A stretch of 64,000 nt of DNA, taken from Platynereis dumerilii (Eukaryota; Annelida; Polychaeta; Phyllodocida; Nereididae). The position numbers and the translations under genes are program-made. Below the pieces are notes generated by a model, which saw only the letters and a program-made list of their open reading frames with translations, searched no databases and was not told where the DNA came from. This document shows positions 12,701-25,148 of the stretch, piece by piece (the stretch's first letter is position 1; every line of letters begins with the position of its first letter). The DNA lies in the NCBI GenBank assembly GCA_026936325.1, contig JAPTHN010000148.1:372001-436000 (forward strand), in the 5' to 3' direction.

Positions 12701-15700
12701 ATTTTGATTCGTCATGTGGGTGATTGAGTGCTTGAACAAGTTGAATTGAGTCTATTGACCATGATGGGATTTTGTAAATAAAATTTCCCAGATCTTTCTT
12801 TGTCAGAATATGATAACAATGGATGAATTTCCAAGTTTCAATCATAGGTTACGGTATCTCCATAAAAAAACTACTCAAAATGGAATGAAAAAATTATGGT
12901 CAAATTTATCCAAGTTCATCAACTAAACTCCAAATTGCTTCACTTTCTGTTCCTTGATTAAACTTGCACCTCTGTAATTCACTGTGATAGTAAGATTTAG
13001 ACCTGCTACCAGTAATATATAAACATAAAATTGTTGATAATGATTACTAATTGTAGCTTTTTTAAACCCAGAAAGGAGACACGGCCCTGCACGTTGCCGT
13101 CAGAGGGCGCAGCAAGCGGATTGCGGAAATCCTTCTCAAGAACCCCAAGGACAGCCGATTGCTCTACCGACCAAATAAGGGCGGGGAAACCCCCTATGCC
13201 CTTGACTCCTCCCATCAGAAGAGTGTTCTGACTCAGGTTTTTGGCGCAAGTGAGTTTGTGATTGCTACCCTTGTATCAGCAAGATTTCAGAGTTTTTGCT
13301 CATATCTTATGGGCATCGTTTGCTATTCAGCTGTCTGAATTGACTCTGTTGGTCACAAATTTTAAGACCTTTTTGAAATGAAAAGTAACATTCTATGGAC
13401 TACCATAGGTTAGGATTAGCTTTTAGATTAGCTTTAACTCGAGGCTTTAGTGGTACAGTATAGCCTTTCGGGTTCTACAATCTTCACACTGCTGGCAAGT
13501 GGATAGTTGGGTCTTTTCTTTTCACCAATGGTTCACTGCTAACACATGCTAGAGTAAATATCAAAAAGGACTACTATTTATCAGCCAGGAAAACAACATG
13601 GTGTCATTGCACAGGATCCTAAGGCATAGCCACTTCACATTAGAGCATTATGTATCTAATTCATTAAGCTTAGAACCCCCTATGTCTTCTCATGAATCAT
13701 GATCGAAGTAAAAGGTTTTTAAAACACATTGTTATTGCAAATGATGATTTGGATAAATATTATTATGTATGAAGACCTTGATTGGTATTTTCAGGAACAC
13801 TGAATGCGGAGGAGCACATCGCGGGTTACGACTTGTACAGCAGTACCATCGCAGATTGCTTGAGCGACCCGCAAATGAACACGCCCATCACAGTCGGACT
13901 GTACGCCAAATGGGGTTCGGGAAAATCTTTCCTCATCCAGAAACTGCAGAGTGAGTAATACTGAGAATTCCTTTGCTTCATTTGAAGTCAGTGACTGTTT
14001 AATTGCAAGAAATATGACACTTGAAAGAGGTGCTCTTTGGAAGAACAAGACTCAGGCATTTGAAAGTATGGAGCTTGTTTCAAGTATTAAATTTCTTTAT
14101 TTTTATGATTAAAATGGACAGGAGCAAAAAATTCTTGATAGCTGATGAAATGTCTATATAAAACGAGGACTTATGTATGGTACTTTATGATATCATTTTA
14201 TGTTGGTGTCCTTTTTCACTCAATCAGTTCATAGAACTACAAAGAAAAGGCTACAGAGTCCAAGCTGTCTGAAAGAGCGATCCGTTTATAAATATAATCT
14301 AAATGTTTTTATTTTCTCGTATACAGAGGAGATGAAGCACTTCACTTTGCACAACTGCGAACAGCTGTACGAGTTCTCGATCGGCCAGTTCATCTTGAGT
14401 GTCCTCATCAGCGCCATTATTGGGGTCACTCTGGCCCTTGCCGTCAACTGGAAGGTGGGGCTGGGAGTCGGACTGGGATTCGTGGCGCTGCAGTACATCA
14501 TTCTGGGTAACTTGTGTTATAAATATGTGATTAAATTGTCTTAGTAAAATTTCTGACTGGTGGCCTCTCTGTAGCAACCTTTGGGAGCCTTGGAGAAATC
14601 TCCAATGATCTTGGATGTTTTTAAGTACGACAAAATAATATATCTGAATCTGAATCTAAAATGTATGATATGATAATTATGTTCTACATTCTTCTTCATC
14701 TTTGGTCTCATTGGTTTGTCATTCTCCTGTCCCAATTAGCCTACTGAATGTATAGCTACATGAAATTAAAAGAGAGAAATTATAAGTGAACAGGACAACA
14801 GGTGAAGATAAACTGTTTCACTCAACGTCAATTTAACTTACATGAAGCTTTCATGCTCTATCCTATTATATAACATTTCTTCAGCCTGAATGAGGGTATT
14901 GGAAATGTTGTTAGGTGTTGTTTGATGTTGTTGTTGAGAAATTAAATATCTTTAGAAAACTCATTATAATTTTCCCACAGGTATTGTGTGGCTGGTTGCG
15001 AGGTTCAAGGACTGGGACTGGGCGGAGGATGTGAGCATCTACCTCCAAGGAAAGCAGCAGACCCTCAACCTGCTCATGCAGATGTTGTTCTGCAACATGC
15101 CACCCAGGGTCGGCAGGGAGTGCGTGTCTGTCAAGTGAGTGTGACAACATGAGTAAAAATACAAACAATGGTGTGGAATTCAATTATGTACCCTATCATT
15201 ATAAAAGTTTGATCGGATCAAGGTGTCATTGACATTGATTAATGCTCGATCGCGATTTTTGCATTACAATTTTACAGAGTGCAGCTTAGCTCTTGATATT
15301 TCCCAACACTGAAAATTGTCCCATGAACTTGTTGAAAGTTGTGATCAGGGGTTTCATCTCCAATCAGTTAAAGCCTGCTCTTGACTCTCATCTCCCCCTA
15401 ACCGACCATCAAAGTCAACTCCAATTCTTGCGTCTGATTCCGGCTTCTTCCTGACCTACAACACCTGACTGAGACTGTGACTCTGATTTGAAGCTGTGTT
15501 TTCAATTGTTTCCAAAACGCACATGGTCATACCTTTATTCTAAGGAGCATATTTTTCTTCTCTGACTCAGACTGCACTAATTTGAAATTTCACTCTTCAC
15601 TCTTGCCTCCTTACTCCTTACAAAACCTTGTGACTGAATGACTCCGAAACCAAGCTCTGTGATGCATATACTTTAATTATACAGTATTATAATTCAATCT

Positions 15701-18700
15701 TCCAACTTATGTTTGCCTCTGTTGTTTGTAGGTTCCTGTTCACGGACAATGCTCGGCTGGCCAGTGTTGTGGGTGAGAAGTCGATTACAGGGATGATTGG
15801 AACTCTCTTTGACGCTTTGGAGGACGAGTATGGCGTCTTGGTGACAAGACTGTTCAGAGTGTTCAAACCTGGAAAAGGTGACTATTTTGCCACTTCTCCT
15901 AATCTATACAATGGTTTTGGTACTTGGGTAATTGAATGGGTAGTGACTACAGTTCTGCCTGCTCTTCTGAAGGTCTGTGCTTCACTGAAGCGTTAGCCAA
16001 AATATTTTCAGAAGACTTTGATCAACATCCACGTTGGATGATGTTTGGATGAGACATTATATCGGGGACCCCTTGTATTTAAATACATGTCCGATGACTC
16101 TATGCTGGTCAAATAGAAGATCTCTAAGTACGTTGAGTAAATAGGGCACCAAAACGAAGTATTGGTATCTTATCTTAGGCACTGCTCCATGTTTAACCAA
16201 TAGTATCAGTGGTATCAACAACGAAATACCAGCTTCAGTAATGGATTGGAAGTGAAAAATTTATATCGAAATAGTGACTTTATCCAAATTTATATAATCA
16301 ATGATCCTTAATCGCAGTTTTGTCTTTTATTCAGTCCTGGATGACGGCAGATTCAAGACCTTGTGCTGCATCCCTTACTTCCTGATCGTCCTGTTCGTCC
16401 TTGCTTGCGTCGGAAGTGCCGCAGGGTTGCTCGCTCACTACGGAGTTCACAGCATCCACGACGAGGATTACACTGTGATAGACAGCGTCCTGATTGCATT
16501 TGCCATCATCATTGGGTTCGCCATCATTGGGAACATTGTCACTTGGAGTCAAGTTATGGTAGGTTCAATGACATTATGACAAGTGTGATTGCTTGGTTGC
16601 TGTGTTTAGTACGTCATTGTTTAGCGTATACTTCAATCACTATGCAGAGGGAGGAGGGTTAGCTCAGTGGTCACATGCTGGGCTGCCAATCGCTGGGTCC
16701 CGGTTCGAATCCAGCTCTTTCCGGGTAACCTGGGCCTATGTTGGACGGCAGTTTCAATCAGCCTTCACCTCATTGCTGTCCCTTCCTCCTGTTCTAAGTA
16801 GTCTGCCAGAGCGCACAAATGCAGGATATAAATCCTCAATCATATATATATACATAACTAACTGGAACATCTAGACTCTTATAAAAACTTATTATTTGAA
16901 TGACCATTGTAAATGTGGATTTGCTCTGTTTTATCTTTTCTTATTTCTCCCTTCAGCTCAACCTAGTGATGTCTCCAAAGAGGAGAGTGAACAAGATAGC
17001 CAGCCAGATCGACATACTGAAGATGGAGGGATTCATGCAGGGATTGAAGAAAGAGGTTGAAATCATGGGGCAGTTCACGGCTTGTATGGACGCCTTCCTG
17101 AACCAGCAGACTCGCCTGGTCGTCTTTGTGGATGGGCTGGACAGTTGCGAACAGGAGAAGCTATTGCAGGTGTGTTGTGTTGTACTAGGTGCTAGTGGTT
17201 TGATGTCTCTGTAGATTTAAAAGAGAAAATTTAGGGGAAAAACAGAGAATGTCGTTTTAGAAGTGTGGAAGTTCCAGGGTCAATTTGATGCCGATAAACA
17301 GGCCAAACGTGAAATGTTTGCAAAAGTTTGCTAACGTTTGAAAATGATTTGCACAATGTAATCTAGCAGCTTTGAATAGATGATTGTTTACTTTCAAGCT
17401 TTATCGCAGTCCTCAATATCCCATGGAATGGTCAAAAGTTTCCTGGGTAGGCCTAATAATATGCTGACATTAAGACAATTCAAGTGAATTCCATTCCTAC
17501 AAAGTTGTAACTTATGTTCTGAGTTCAAATTTTCAACTCAAATTTCTCTCTTCCAGGTTCTCGATACAGTGCACCTTCTATTTGGCGACCACGACTCCCC
17601 TTTTGTGACCATCCTGGCTGTGGACCCTCACGTGGTTATTAAAGGGATTGAACACAACTTACACGGCTTGTTCAGAGATTCCAGCATCAACGGACACGAC
17701 TACTTGAGAAACATTGTTCACCTTCCTTTCTTCATTCAAGGCCAGTCCGCTCCTGCTCGCAAGTATCTGGCTAACGCAAGGGAGGCCGCTGGGAGGACGG
17801 GCAGTATGGATAACGTCAGTGCTCGATATGGCGTAAGTTTAAATTGATTAATGATCGGATGAGGACCTTGTATTAAATTTATACATTATAGGCTACTGAC
17901 AATATTTAGAAATTCCTATGTTTCACTGAAAGGTCATTATGGCGTCAACATCTCTTTCCGATAGTATTATTACTTAAGGAACTGTATACCATAATTTAAT
18001 TAAACTGAAGAATGAAAGTTTTATAATGGTACACGATTGCTCCATTGTCTACTTAGCCTGAACACTGCTGAAGTCAGGTCGCCCTTATGTCTTAACAACG
18101 ATAGAAGGTCTAGTTGTCAAGGGTTGGAATCCAGCTGTTACTGGATCGCTCGGGCCGATGTTGGACGACTGTTTCAGTCATCCTTTGCCTTATTGCCTGG
18201 CTCTCCTCCTCTCCTAATTAGCCGACCAAGGCAATAAATACAGGACGTAAAGCCCTAATCATCTATCCGTCCATCCTTCTCAACAACGCTTGTCGCTTTT
18301 TTCAGAGGCAGGAAAGCACCATGTCAGCGTCACAAGTCTCGTTATCCGGAAAGCACAGGAAACACAGGTCATCAGAGGGAGCCACCCACGGCCTCGGCAG
18401 TTCTCTTATGAAAGGAGGTTCGACCCACGACTTGAGCAAGACCATCATCAAGGATAGCTACTTCTCGGACATCAACCCAAGGAACATGAGGCGCTTGATG
18501 AACATTGTGGCTGTGACAGGTGAGAAGTCGAGAAATTTCTGTGGGCAAGAAATCTGTTGGGTCAGTTGATCTGAGAAGCTAAAAATTAAAACTGTCTGGC
18601 CTATCTAATCTAAGAATAAGGCCTACATGGATCCATTGGAAAGGGAACAGGGGGCATAAAGTTTACTTTGCATTTTCCAGGACGATTGCTCCGAGCGTAT

Positions 18701-21700
18701 GAACTGGAGTTCCTGTGGAACAGACTGGCGGCCTGGATCAATGTGACGGAGCAATGGCCGTACCGACTGTCCTGGATTATCCTGGAAGTGGAGGATCATG
18801 ACGACCTGGACGACTCCTCTACTCTCAAGTCTGTTTACGACAGGTCAGTGATTATCTCCCGCACTGGTGTCGTGTCTTTCTCCTGCCCTAATTAGCCTAC
18901 CAAGTGCATAAATACAGGACGTAAAGCTCCAATCATCCATCCATCCAATGGTGCAGTGTCGTCCTACTGTCCTTATAAGCTAAGTGCATAAATACAAGAC
19001 GTAAAGCCCCAATCATCCATCCATCCATCCTCTGTGGAATAATTCCTTCATCACATCATTGATATGGTCTCTTTAATTTCTAGGGTGCTGCCAAAAATTC
19101 CAGTTTCCAAAGAGATTGACCCTCTTCTGGAGATTGACAGAAATCCTCGCAAGTTGGAGATCTTTCTCAACAACCACATTCCGTCTTTGACAGTCAAGGA
19201 CTTGCGCATGTTCCTGCCCTGCACCATCAACGTGGATCCGTACCTCCGCAAACTCATCAGTGGTATGTAAAACTTGAAGAAATCTCCAAGTTGAGACTCA
19301 GAATAACTTCCAATTAACTAACTTAATTAATGGATTAGTATAACCTGCTGTCCGTGCAAGGGTCTCATATTTAGGTCACTTACTCATGCAAATTTGTTGT
19401 TTGTGAATTGTAAGACATGTTTCCATATTTAACTATGAAGGCTTACTGAGTAATACTCCTGACCTTTGGAATTCCATAATTTGTGATGATTTTCATAGCA
19501 CAAAGGTCTCAGTTTTGACTCACCAGAGCTTTCGTCCATCTCTCAAGTCCATGAGTCAAAACTGAGACCTTTGTGCTATGAAAATCATCACAAATTATGT
19601 TTCCATATTGTTTGATAAATGGGCATGGTAATATTGCGTTTGTATTCATATTGTGAAGGTTAAACCAGTAGTTTTATAGATCTATAGTTCTCATTGGACC
19701 TTTCAACTGTTTCTCGTATCGTTTTAGTACTGAGCAGCTCTGCTGGTCTCATCTTATCATAGTCATATTGGTTAAAATGGCTTATTATAAATTTCAGAAA
19801 TGATGCAGAACGTTGACAATGCCATGAGTGACTTTGGCATGGGGATGCCTATGCCACCCACCCTGGAGCCACCGATGCAGGGATCAGGCATGGGATGGAG
19901 TAGTCTGAGAAGGCCTGCTAGCCGACTGGAAATGTCTGACCCCCAACAAAGCAGGTGAGGTCATTGGGCTGAAAATGTGAGAGGAATAAGTTCCTTTTTG
20001 CTATACATGGGCAACTGGGAATTTAATCAAAATTTGAGGTTGGCCACTCCTACTTAGCCTGCCAATTGCATAAATATGCATAATTACAGGATGTAAAGGC
20101 CCAATCATCCTTCCATCCCAGGTTGAGCAATGTTAGGTGGATGTTTCATCCTGTGCCAAGACTGTGCCTCGCCTCATTACTATGTCTCTATACTTGTCCT
20201 ACATTTTTGAAAGCATATAGTCAGGGAATATAATATTATGTGGGATGTAAAGCCCTGTGTGGCTATCACCCATCCAGACCACTTTATTTAGGTCTGACTG
20301 GGCTTCATGTGTAAATTATCAATGTTCTGCTCTTTTCCAAAGGGGTAGAGTTGGTCTTGTGGTAGCGTACTAGGCTGCCAATCACTGGGTGGGTCCAGGG
20401 TTCGAAGCCAGCTCTTGCCTGGGCCTATGTTGGACGGCTGTTTCGAATTGCCTCATAGTCGTGTCCTCCTCCTGCCCTAAATTTAAAACCTTCCAAGTGC
20501 ATAAATACAGGACGTAAAGCCCAATCATCCATCCATCCATATGCTCTTTTTCCAGAATGACCCCCACCAAGAGGATGTCCGTCTCCTGGGGGCCAATGGG
20601 CCACACTCCCTTTGGTTACCCTGGCTACCCCCAGATGTACCAAGGGCCCGTGTCTCCCTACCACATGATGGCCAATTACGCCAATCCCATGCAGCAGTCT
20701 CAGCTCGGAGGGGGACAGAAGTACAGGATTAATATTCTGGTAAGTCAAAAGTTGGTACTTCTTTGTACAATGTGTGTGTGAGTGAGTTTGTATTTTACGC
20801 CCCATCAGCACCGGTGTGGGCTATTTAGAGGCAAGTACAATGTGTGTGTATGTATTATCTTTTCTGAACTTCATGTTTACTGTTGAGCAATTAAATTTGA
20901 TTGGAATGGCTCTGAGGGATTTAGAGATAGGTCTACATTGTTATTTGCTGTCTGTGATAATTTTAAATGTACAGAAAAGGACTGTGGATGTCGCAGCACT
21001 TGAAGTGAATTGACAAGTATGGAACTTGAACAAAACATTTTTTTTTTCATATTGACAACAGTTGGAGGAATAAGATTTTTAGCATAAGGCTGCTGGCGAT
21101 ATTAAAATAACCTTTAAGGTGTCCTTATTTGTTCAGACTTCATCTTAGCTCTAGAATATTTGGCATATCAAAGTGTTATATATATAAGAGCCTCAGGACT
21201 CGAGGAGGCAATTACATCTAAAATAGATGAAGTATAAGCGCCGAATTACATCCATTATATAATTTCAGGGAGGTGAACCAGACATGCAGCTGAGCACTTG
21301 GACGGTTAAGGATGTCTGTGACACGTTAGGGAGGCTGGACGGATTGAACCACCGCAATTTGGGCCAATACCAGAACGCCTTGGACGAGAACAACATTAAC
21401 GGCATGGTCTTGATGTATTGCGATTTGATAGAGTTGAAGAGTGTGCTCAATATGGGATTTGGAGATTGGGAGCTGTTCAAAGCTATGGTGGAAATGTTCC
21501 GAGAGAAAGAGATGCAGTCGTTGACCGATGTCCGAGGTCCAGGGTACCGATCCAGGCACCCATCAGGAGGACGAATCATAGAGGAGACTCCCACGACGTC
21601 CAAATTGAAGGACTTCACGACAGACAAGCCTTCAACGACAACAACCCAGAATTTGGAAATACCGAAAGCTCACTATCCGAAAGGCACAGCAGGCATGGTT

Positions 21701-23575
21701 GACGAGACGACCAGCACGGAGAAACTGAGCACCTCTCTGAGCGCCATCTCCCACAAGTCGGATGCAGAAAGTGATAAGAAGTCTTCCCAACCTGGAAGCA
21801 TTCCTGGCTCCCCTCGCAAGTCCCGGAAATCGCAGGATAGGGTACGTTAAAACACAACTAACTATAGTATTTCAAATATAGAGTGAGAAATGGATCATAG
21901 AAAGTCCTGTTGAAACTGAATGAATTCAAATGTGTGTATTCACAATGACATGTTCATGATCAATATCCAAGTAAAAAAATTTGTATCAAGATTTACAAAA
22001 AGTTAAATGTTGTGTCACCCGCTGCTGCGGGCCATTTCTGATAGGAATGTTTGGGGTTTTAAACATTTGAATTGAAGCTCCACATATATGTGGTTGTTTG
22101 AATAATTCACAATGTACAACTTAAAATGAGAATGGAACATTTGTTTTGTAGGGCATGAAGATCGAGCCATCGCCAGGGACCTCCAGCACTGACGGGAAAT
22201 ATGACGGCCTGGTAAACGAGTTGATGTACGAGACTGCAACAATTAGCAGCGCAGTGGCGAGTCTTGCTCCGTCCAGCTCCAGCGAAGATGAAGAAGAACT
22301 CATCACAGTTCAAGAACTGTCCCCAAAAGAAACGAGCGCTCTTCTAAATGACAATATGGTCACATCAGGAAAACTTAAGAGGAAATACTCCCAGATCGAA
22401 ATGGCAAATCTGCAGAAATCTGAGGAAGAGGCACCGGTGAGTAATTTTGAGTATAGTTTGTGGATATACTATTGTTACAAGGATTAGTGATTCCAAATTT
22501 GGGGTAGAATGAACTTATGCCTTTTTATTGGACAATCAATCTTAAACCATATTTTCTATTTTAAAGTTAAAAAAAAAACAAGTACAATCTAACACTATTC
22601 AGTGCATAGAAATTAACCTTTTTGTTCTCTAAAATTAGCTGCAAAATTTACTGTCGTACCAATTCTCCTTTTATAAAGGTACCAACAAAAGTAATAAGCA
22701 GTGATATAGTCATATCAAACTGTCAGAAATATGACTAAAAATATACCTCGACATACGGAGTCTCATAAAAACTCATATATGAAAGTAACCAGAGAACAAT
22801 TATCTTTCAGGCGACAGTGGCGGAAGCAATGGTTCACTCGGACAGCAAGGGAGCCTTACGACAACTGAGCCAAGTGCAGGAGGAGGACATGGTTGATCTA
22901 CTGGAGGCCGAGGAACTTCCATTTGACGATACAAACTTCCTTCCTCATTCGTCTCAGCCAGTTGAAGTCCCGATCAACGAATACAATGATTATGTAATGG
23001 AGCAGGCGGAGAATTTGAGCAGGAGTGCCCCGAGTGAATATTACCGATTGACCTCGCACACCTTGAGCACCCAGAGTAGTAGCGTTCAAGGAGGGAGCAT
23101 TCAAGGAAGCATAAGTAGCTTGCTAGAGGAAAATCTCATGCCGACAGCGAGCTGGGAACATCTGAGCGTACGAAAAGCAAACCAGGTGACTGACGAATCA
23201 GGGCCGTCGGCTTTTAAGCCTGTGACCCCTGGATCGTCAGCTCCTGCGTCGAGAGCCGCGTCTGTCGTATCGTTACCCCCACAAGAACTAGGAGAGGGTG
23301 GGCGGCCCGCTACGACCACGCTCGAATCGGAAACCAGCCACGGAAATTTGAGTCGTCGCTCTTCCAGAGGATCAAGACGAGCCAGTCAGCCTCCAAGTCA
23401 ACGCGCTTCCATCGTGTCCATGACGGAAGAAGTGGATAGGATGTCCACGGCATCCACGGAATCGGAAAAGCAAGCAACGGCGGAATCATCAGGAGTTAAA
23501 GAAGAAGAGAAGTTTGACGTTGTTGTTGTCATGGGTGACGACCAGGATGTGCCTACCAAGCCCTCTATTGTGTAG
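6736..23575 (+). CDS. KIDINS220: KIDINS220/ARMS: ankyrin-repeat, KAP P-loop NTPase membrane scaffold
   Basis: Neurotrophin/ephrin-receptor scaffold and protein kinase D substrate of the plasma membrane. Exons: 6736-6846, 7072-7173, 8051-8149, 8236-8334, 8555-8752, 9123-9221, 10245-10343, 10952-11050, 11903-12001, 12554-12652, 13072-13249, 13795-13950, 14327-14506, 14981-15134, 15732-15877, 16335-16558, 16957-17169, 17557-17832, 18306-18519, 18681-18843, 19084-19262, 19798-19954, 20556-20739, 21269-21841, 22152-22436, 22811-23575. All GT-AG and phase-consistent, 1716 residues (human 1771). Domains: about 12 ankyrin repeats (1-425); KAP NTPase with Walker [12 protein letters not shown] (462-472) and Walker [11 protein letters not shown] (767-776); membrane pairs near 499-545 and 655-712; [10 protein letters not shown] motif; SAM-like region 1183-1250; acidic Ser-rich tail ending P-S-I-V, a class I PDZ ligand like human E-S-I-L. 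The start aligns with the human N-terminus. Looks intact. Confidence 0.96.
7415..7850 (+). repeat. Degenerate minisatellite, unit about 12-16 bp, in KIDINS220 intron 2
   Basis: Variants of CAGATTTGTCCTCA repeat through this stretch (for example CAGATTTGTCCTCC, CACGATTTGTCCTC-like and CAGATTCATCC forms). The long frame near 7613 is produced by this repeat running into exon 3 and is not an independent gene. Nothing else of note lies in the rest of the 877-bp intron. Confidence 0.75.
9231..9376. repeat. Long hairpin-forming inverted repeat of the TCCAATATAG type
   Basis: Two arms of about 65 bp, starting ACAAATAGTGGATGGTGAG and ending CTCTCCATCCACCATTTGT, fold back on a CTAGC centre near 9307. 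The word GTCCAATATAG and its inverse occur repeatedly. Half-copies of the same words recur at 9927-9950 (GATCCAATATAGC, TATATTGGACAC), and GTTATATTCTCCAC at 9371 resembles the inverse of 9988-10003, so a larger element may span about 9231-10005. The arm starts 10 nt after the exon 6 donor of KIDINS220. Confidence 0.75.
9793..9898. promoter_or_regulatory. Cluster of CRE-like palindromes (TGACGTCA) in KIDINS220 intron 6
   Basis: Perfect TGACGTCA at 9793-9800, 9821-9828 and 9891-9898, with one-mismatch forms at 9836-9843 (TGATGTCA) and 9876-9883 (TGACATCA): five in 106 bp. This is the consensus of CREB/ATF bZIP factors. It lies inside the probable repeat 9231-10005, so it may be a transposon feature that could act as an enhancer. 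No expression evidence. Confidence 0.5.
10763..10875 (+). repeat. SINE 3'-body fragment (ATCC-tail family)
   Basis: Matches the body of the tRNA-derived SINE seen at 37212-37432 (GTTTCATTCGTCCTTTGCCT, GCATGAATACAGGACATAAA, GCCC-A-A then GATCCATC) but lacks the tRNA head. In intron 7 of KIDINS220. Confidence 0.6.
11407..11807. mobile_element. Palindromic MITE built of TACGTA words
   Basis: The ends CAATTGTGCAGTGTACG (11408) and the inverse CGTACGCTGCACAATTG (11790-11806) are inverted repeats. Both sides are filled with TACGTACG and CGTACGAA words in opposite orders, and the centre near 11530-11660 is plain AT-rich sequence. There is no ORF. It sits in KIDINS220 intron 8. No clear target duplication was seen. 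Confidence 0.65.
12138..12285 (+). repeat. SINE fragment, head missing, with CCAT-rich tail
   Basis: Body words GGATGGCTGTTTCAATCATC, CTAATTAGCTTACCAAGTGC and ATAAATACAGGACG are followed by a CCATCCATCC tail. The tRNA-like head is replaced by unrelated sequence. A weaker remnant (AGTGCATAAATGTAGGACTT) follows at about 12450-12490. Intron 9 of KIDINS220. Confidence 0.65.
16649..16845 (+). repeat. tRNA-derived SINE, near full length
   Basis: The head carries a Pol III A-box-like GTTAGCTCAGTGG and a B box GGTTCGAATCC, then the family body (CCTGGGCCTATGTTGGACGG) and a CAATCAT end. In intron 16 of KIDINS220, sense orientation. Long frames here are not genes. Confidence 0.8.
18101..18278 (+). repeat. 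SINE, diverged full-length copy with target duplication
   Basis: The head is diverged (GTTGTCAAGGGTTGGAATCC as B-box region) but the body and TCCGTCCATCC tail are clear. It is flanked by C-T-T/C-AACAACG at 18091-18100 and 18279-18288, a likely target-site duplication. Its end lies about 17 bp from the exon 19 acceptor of KIDINS220. Confidence 0.7.
18868..19031 (+). repeat. Two SINE 3' ends in tandem
   Basis: Two successive copies of the SINE tail region, AGTGCATAAATACAGGACG then ATCCATCC, at about 18880-18945 and 18958-19031. Both lack heads. They fill most of KIDINS220 intron 20 and begin only about 25 bp after the exon 20 donor. Confidence 0.65.
19475..19599. repeat. Perfect 48-bp inverted repeat with 29-nt loop
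   Basis: Arms 19475-19522 and 19552-19599 are exact reverse complements by eye, starting CATAATTTGTGATGATTTTC. Exact arms imply a recent origin or active gene conversion. In intron 21 of KIDINS220. It resembles a small palindromic MITE; no clear target duplication was seen. Confidence 0.85.
20043..20120 (+). repeat. SINE 3' fragment
   Basis: CTACTTAGCCTGCCAATTGC, ATAAATATGCATAATTACAG and a CCAATCATCCTTCCATCC tail match the SINE 3' body. KIDINS220 intron 22. Confidence 0.55.
20340..20541 (+). repeat. tRNA-derived SINE inserted into a 3' splice site
   Basis: Full-length copy: A-box-like GTTGGTCTTGTGG, B box GGTTCGAAGCC, body GGGCCTATGTTGGACGGCTG and ATCCATCC tail. It is flanked by TGCTCTTTTCCA (20328-20339) and TGCTCTTTTTCCA (20542-20554). 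The right duplicate is the polypyrimidine tract and acceptor of KIDINS220 exon 23 (CCAG then exon at 20556). The left duplicate ends CCAA and lacks the AG. Confidence 0.85.
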
Positions 23576-25148
23576 AGGAAACGTGATAAATTGTGATATA
23601 GTTATAACATTATTTAAGGAAGTTTTAAATTATTAATGAAAAATAGTTTTATGACATCGCAATTTCTGTGATGTCTTTGTCATTCTGTGAAAAGATTAAT
23701 TAATACAATTTATATAAAGTGCAATATAGACCATTGATCAATGGGTCTGTCACGTGACATTGTTTTCTGATGTGGCACAAATTAAATCATAGGAGCTTGT
23801 AATTTCTGAATCCATGCATGTGACATTTACTTACTGATGTATTCAATAAAATCTAATATTATTAATTGTATTCTATAGTATATGCAAAGCCTAGGCTCGC
23901 AACAAATCTGTTTATAATGCAAGTGTGGCACTATCTGCTATAGTCTGTTTGTTGAACTACATGTTAGTTAAAAGCTTTTTGCATAAAGTGTCCTGAACTT
24001 GGAAAGCCGCTCTGGTCCCGTGGGCAGGAGACGGCTGTATTTGACAAATTTTTTGATGTATGCCACTAAAGTTGTCTTCTAAGTTAGGCCTAGCCCTAGA
24101 CCTAGAAGTCTTTGTAAAATTTAAGTCATTTGCAGAATACAACTGTAAAAGTCATTCTAAAAGATTTTATTACTACTTTAATATCTGTGATTTGGTTGCA
24201 GGCTATTTAATGTCATTATCATGTATACATTGAGTTTTATTTTATTTTTGTTGTTTGTTACATTAGATAAGTTAATTTTATGTTGTTGTGGAGTTCCCAG
24301 ATCAAAATCTGCTTGTCACAGCTGGCATGACTGTATATATTATTTTATATCTTTGAATTGTGCTTCTATGCACAATCATGTAAATGTTTGTTAAGAAATT
24401 ACAAACATCAATAGTTGGAAGAGAAATGAATTTGATATTTTGAATCAACTGACAAATTGTCTAAGGGCCTATATCACAAAATTGAAGATTTGGATCATAC
24501 TGCATGTTGCTTAATTAACTGACAAATTTATAAGTACCTGTGTGGCGGCCTATTTAATTTGCAATTTTTAAATTATTGTAATTTATGGCATTATTAAGTT
24601 AGGCCTAAAAATTAATCTCACTGGAATTTTGTTTGATCATTAAATTTCAACTAAAAGATGTGAGCAATCAAAAAACTGGTGCTACATACTTTCTACTTCA
24701 GTTGAAAAACTTGAATTAATAAAAAAATTGAATAGGTTACTTAATTTGACCAAAGAACAGTAACTCTGTGTGTGATATTAATGATTGAAAATTTCATAAT
24801 TAACATTTATTATTAGCTATTATTATTGCCCATTTATTTAAATTTTGTTAAATGCTTTGACTGGTGATATTATGAAGTGCCATGATTCAATTGTGTCAAT
24901 TTGAAGTAGTAATTTAAAATGAAATTGGTATTATTAACTAATTTGAAAATTGATTATTAGAAATGCTGTCAGCATTCATTTAGTTATGTCTCATTTATTT
25001 GTATCTGTTTTGTTTTTTGTTGTGCTTATTTTGTTGTTGTGCTTTTTTTTATGTTTTACATTATCCTGGTCCAGATAATTTCTTTCAATAAAATTTTGAT
25101 ATCTGTTCATGAAGTTTCGTTTTGCCTATTCTGTGACCCAAATTTCCG
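23576..25148 (+). other. KIDINS220 3' UTR and flank
   Basis: Very AT-rich DNA with no coding frame. AATAAA poly(A) signals at 23845-23850 and 25087-25092 allow a short (about 0.3 kb) or long (about 1.5 kb) 3' UTR. No repeats recognised. Confidence 0.5.

Noticed and set aside
16660-16730. tRNA gene (A and B boxes present)
   Set aside because: No cloverleaf, and the same unit with a common body and ATCC tail recurs many times, so it is a SINE head; the same applies at 20345, 35705 and 37225.
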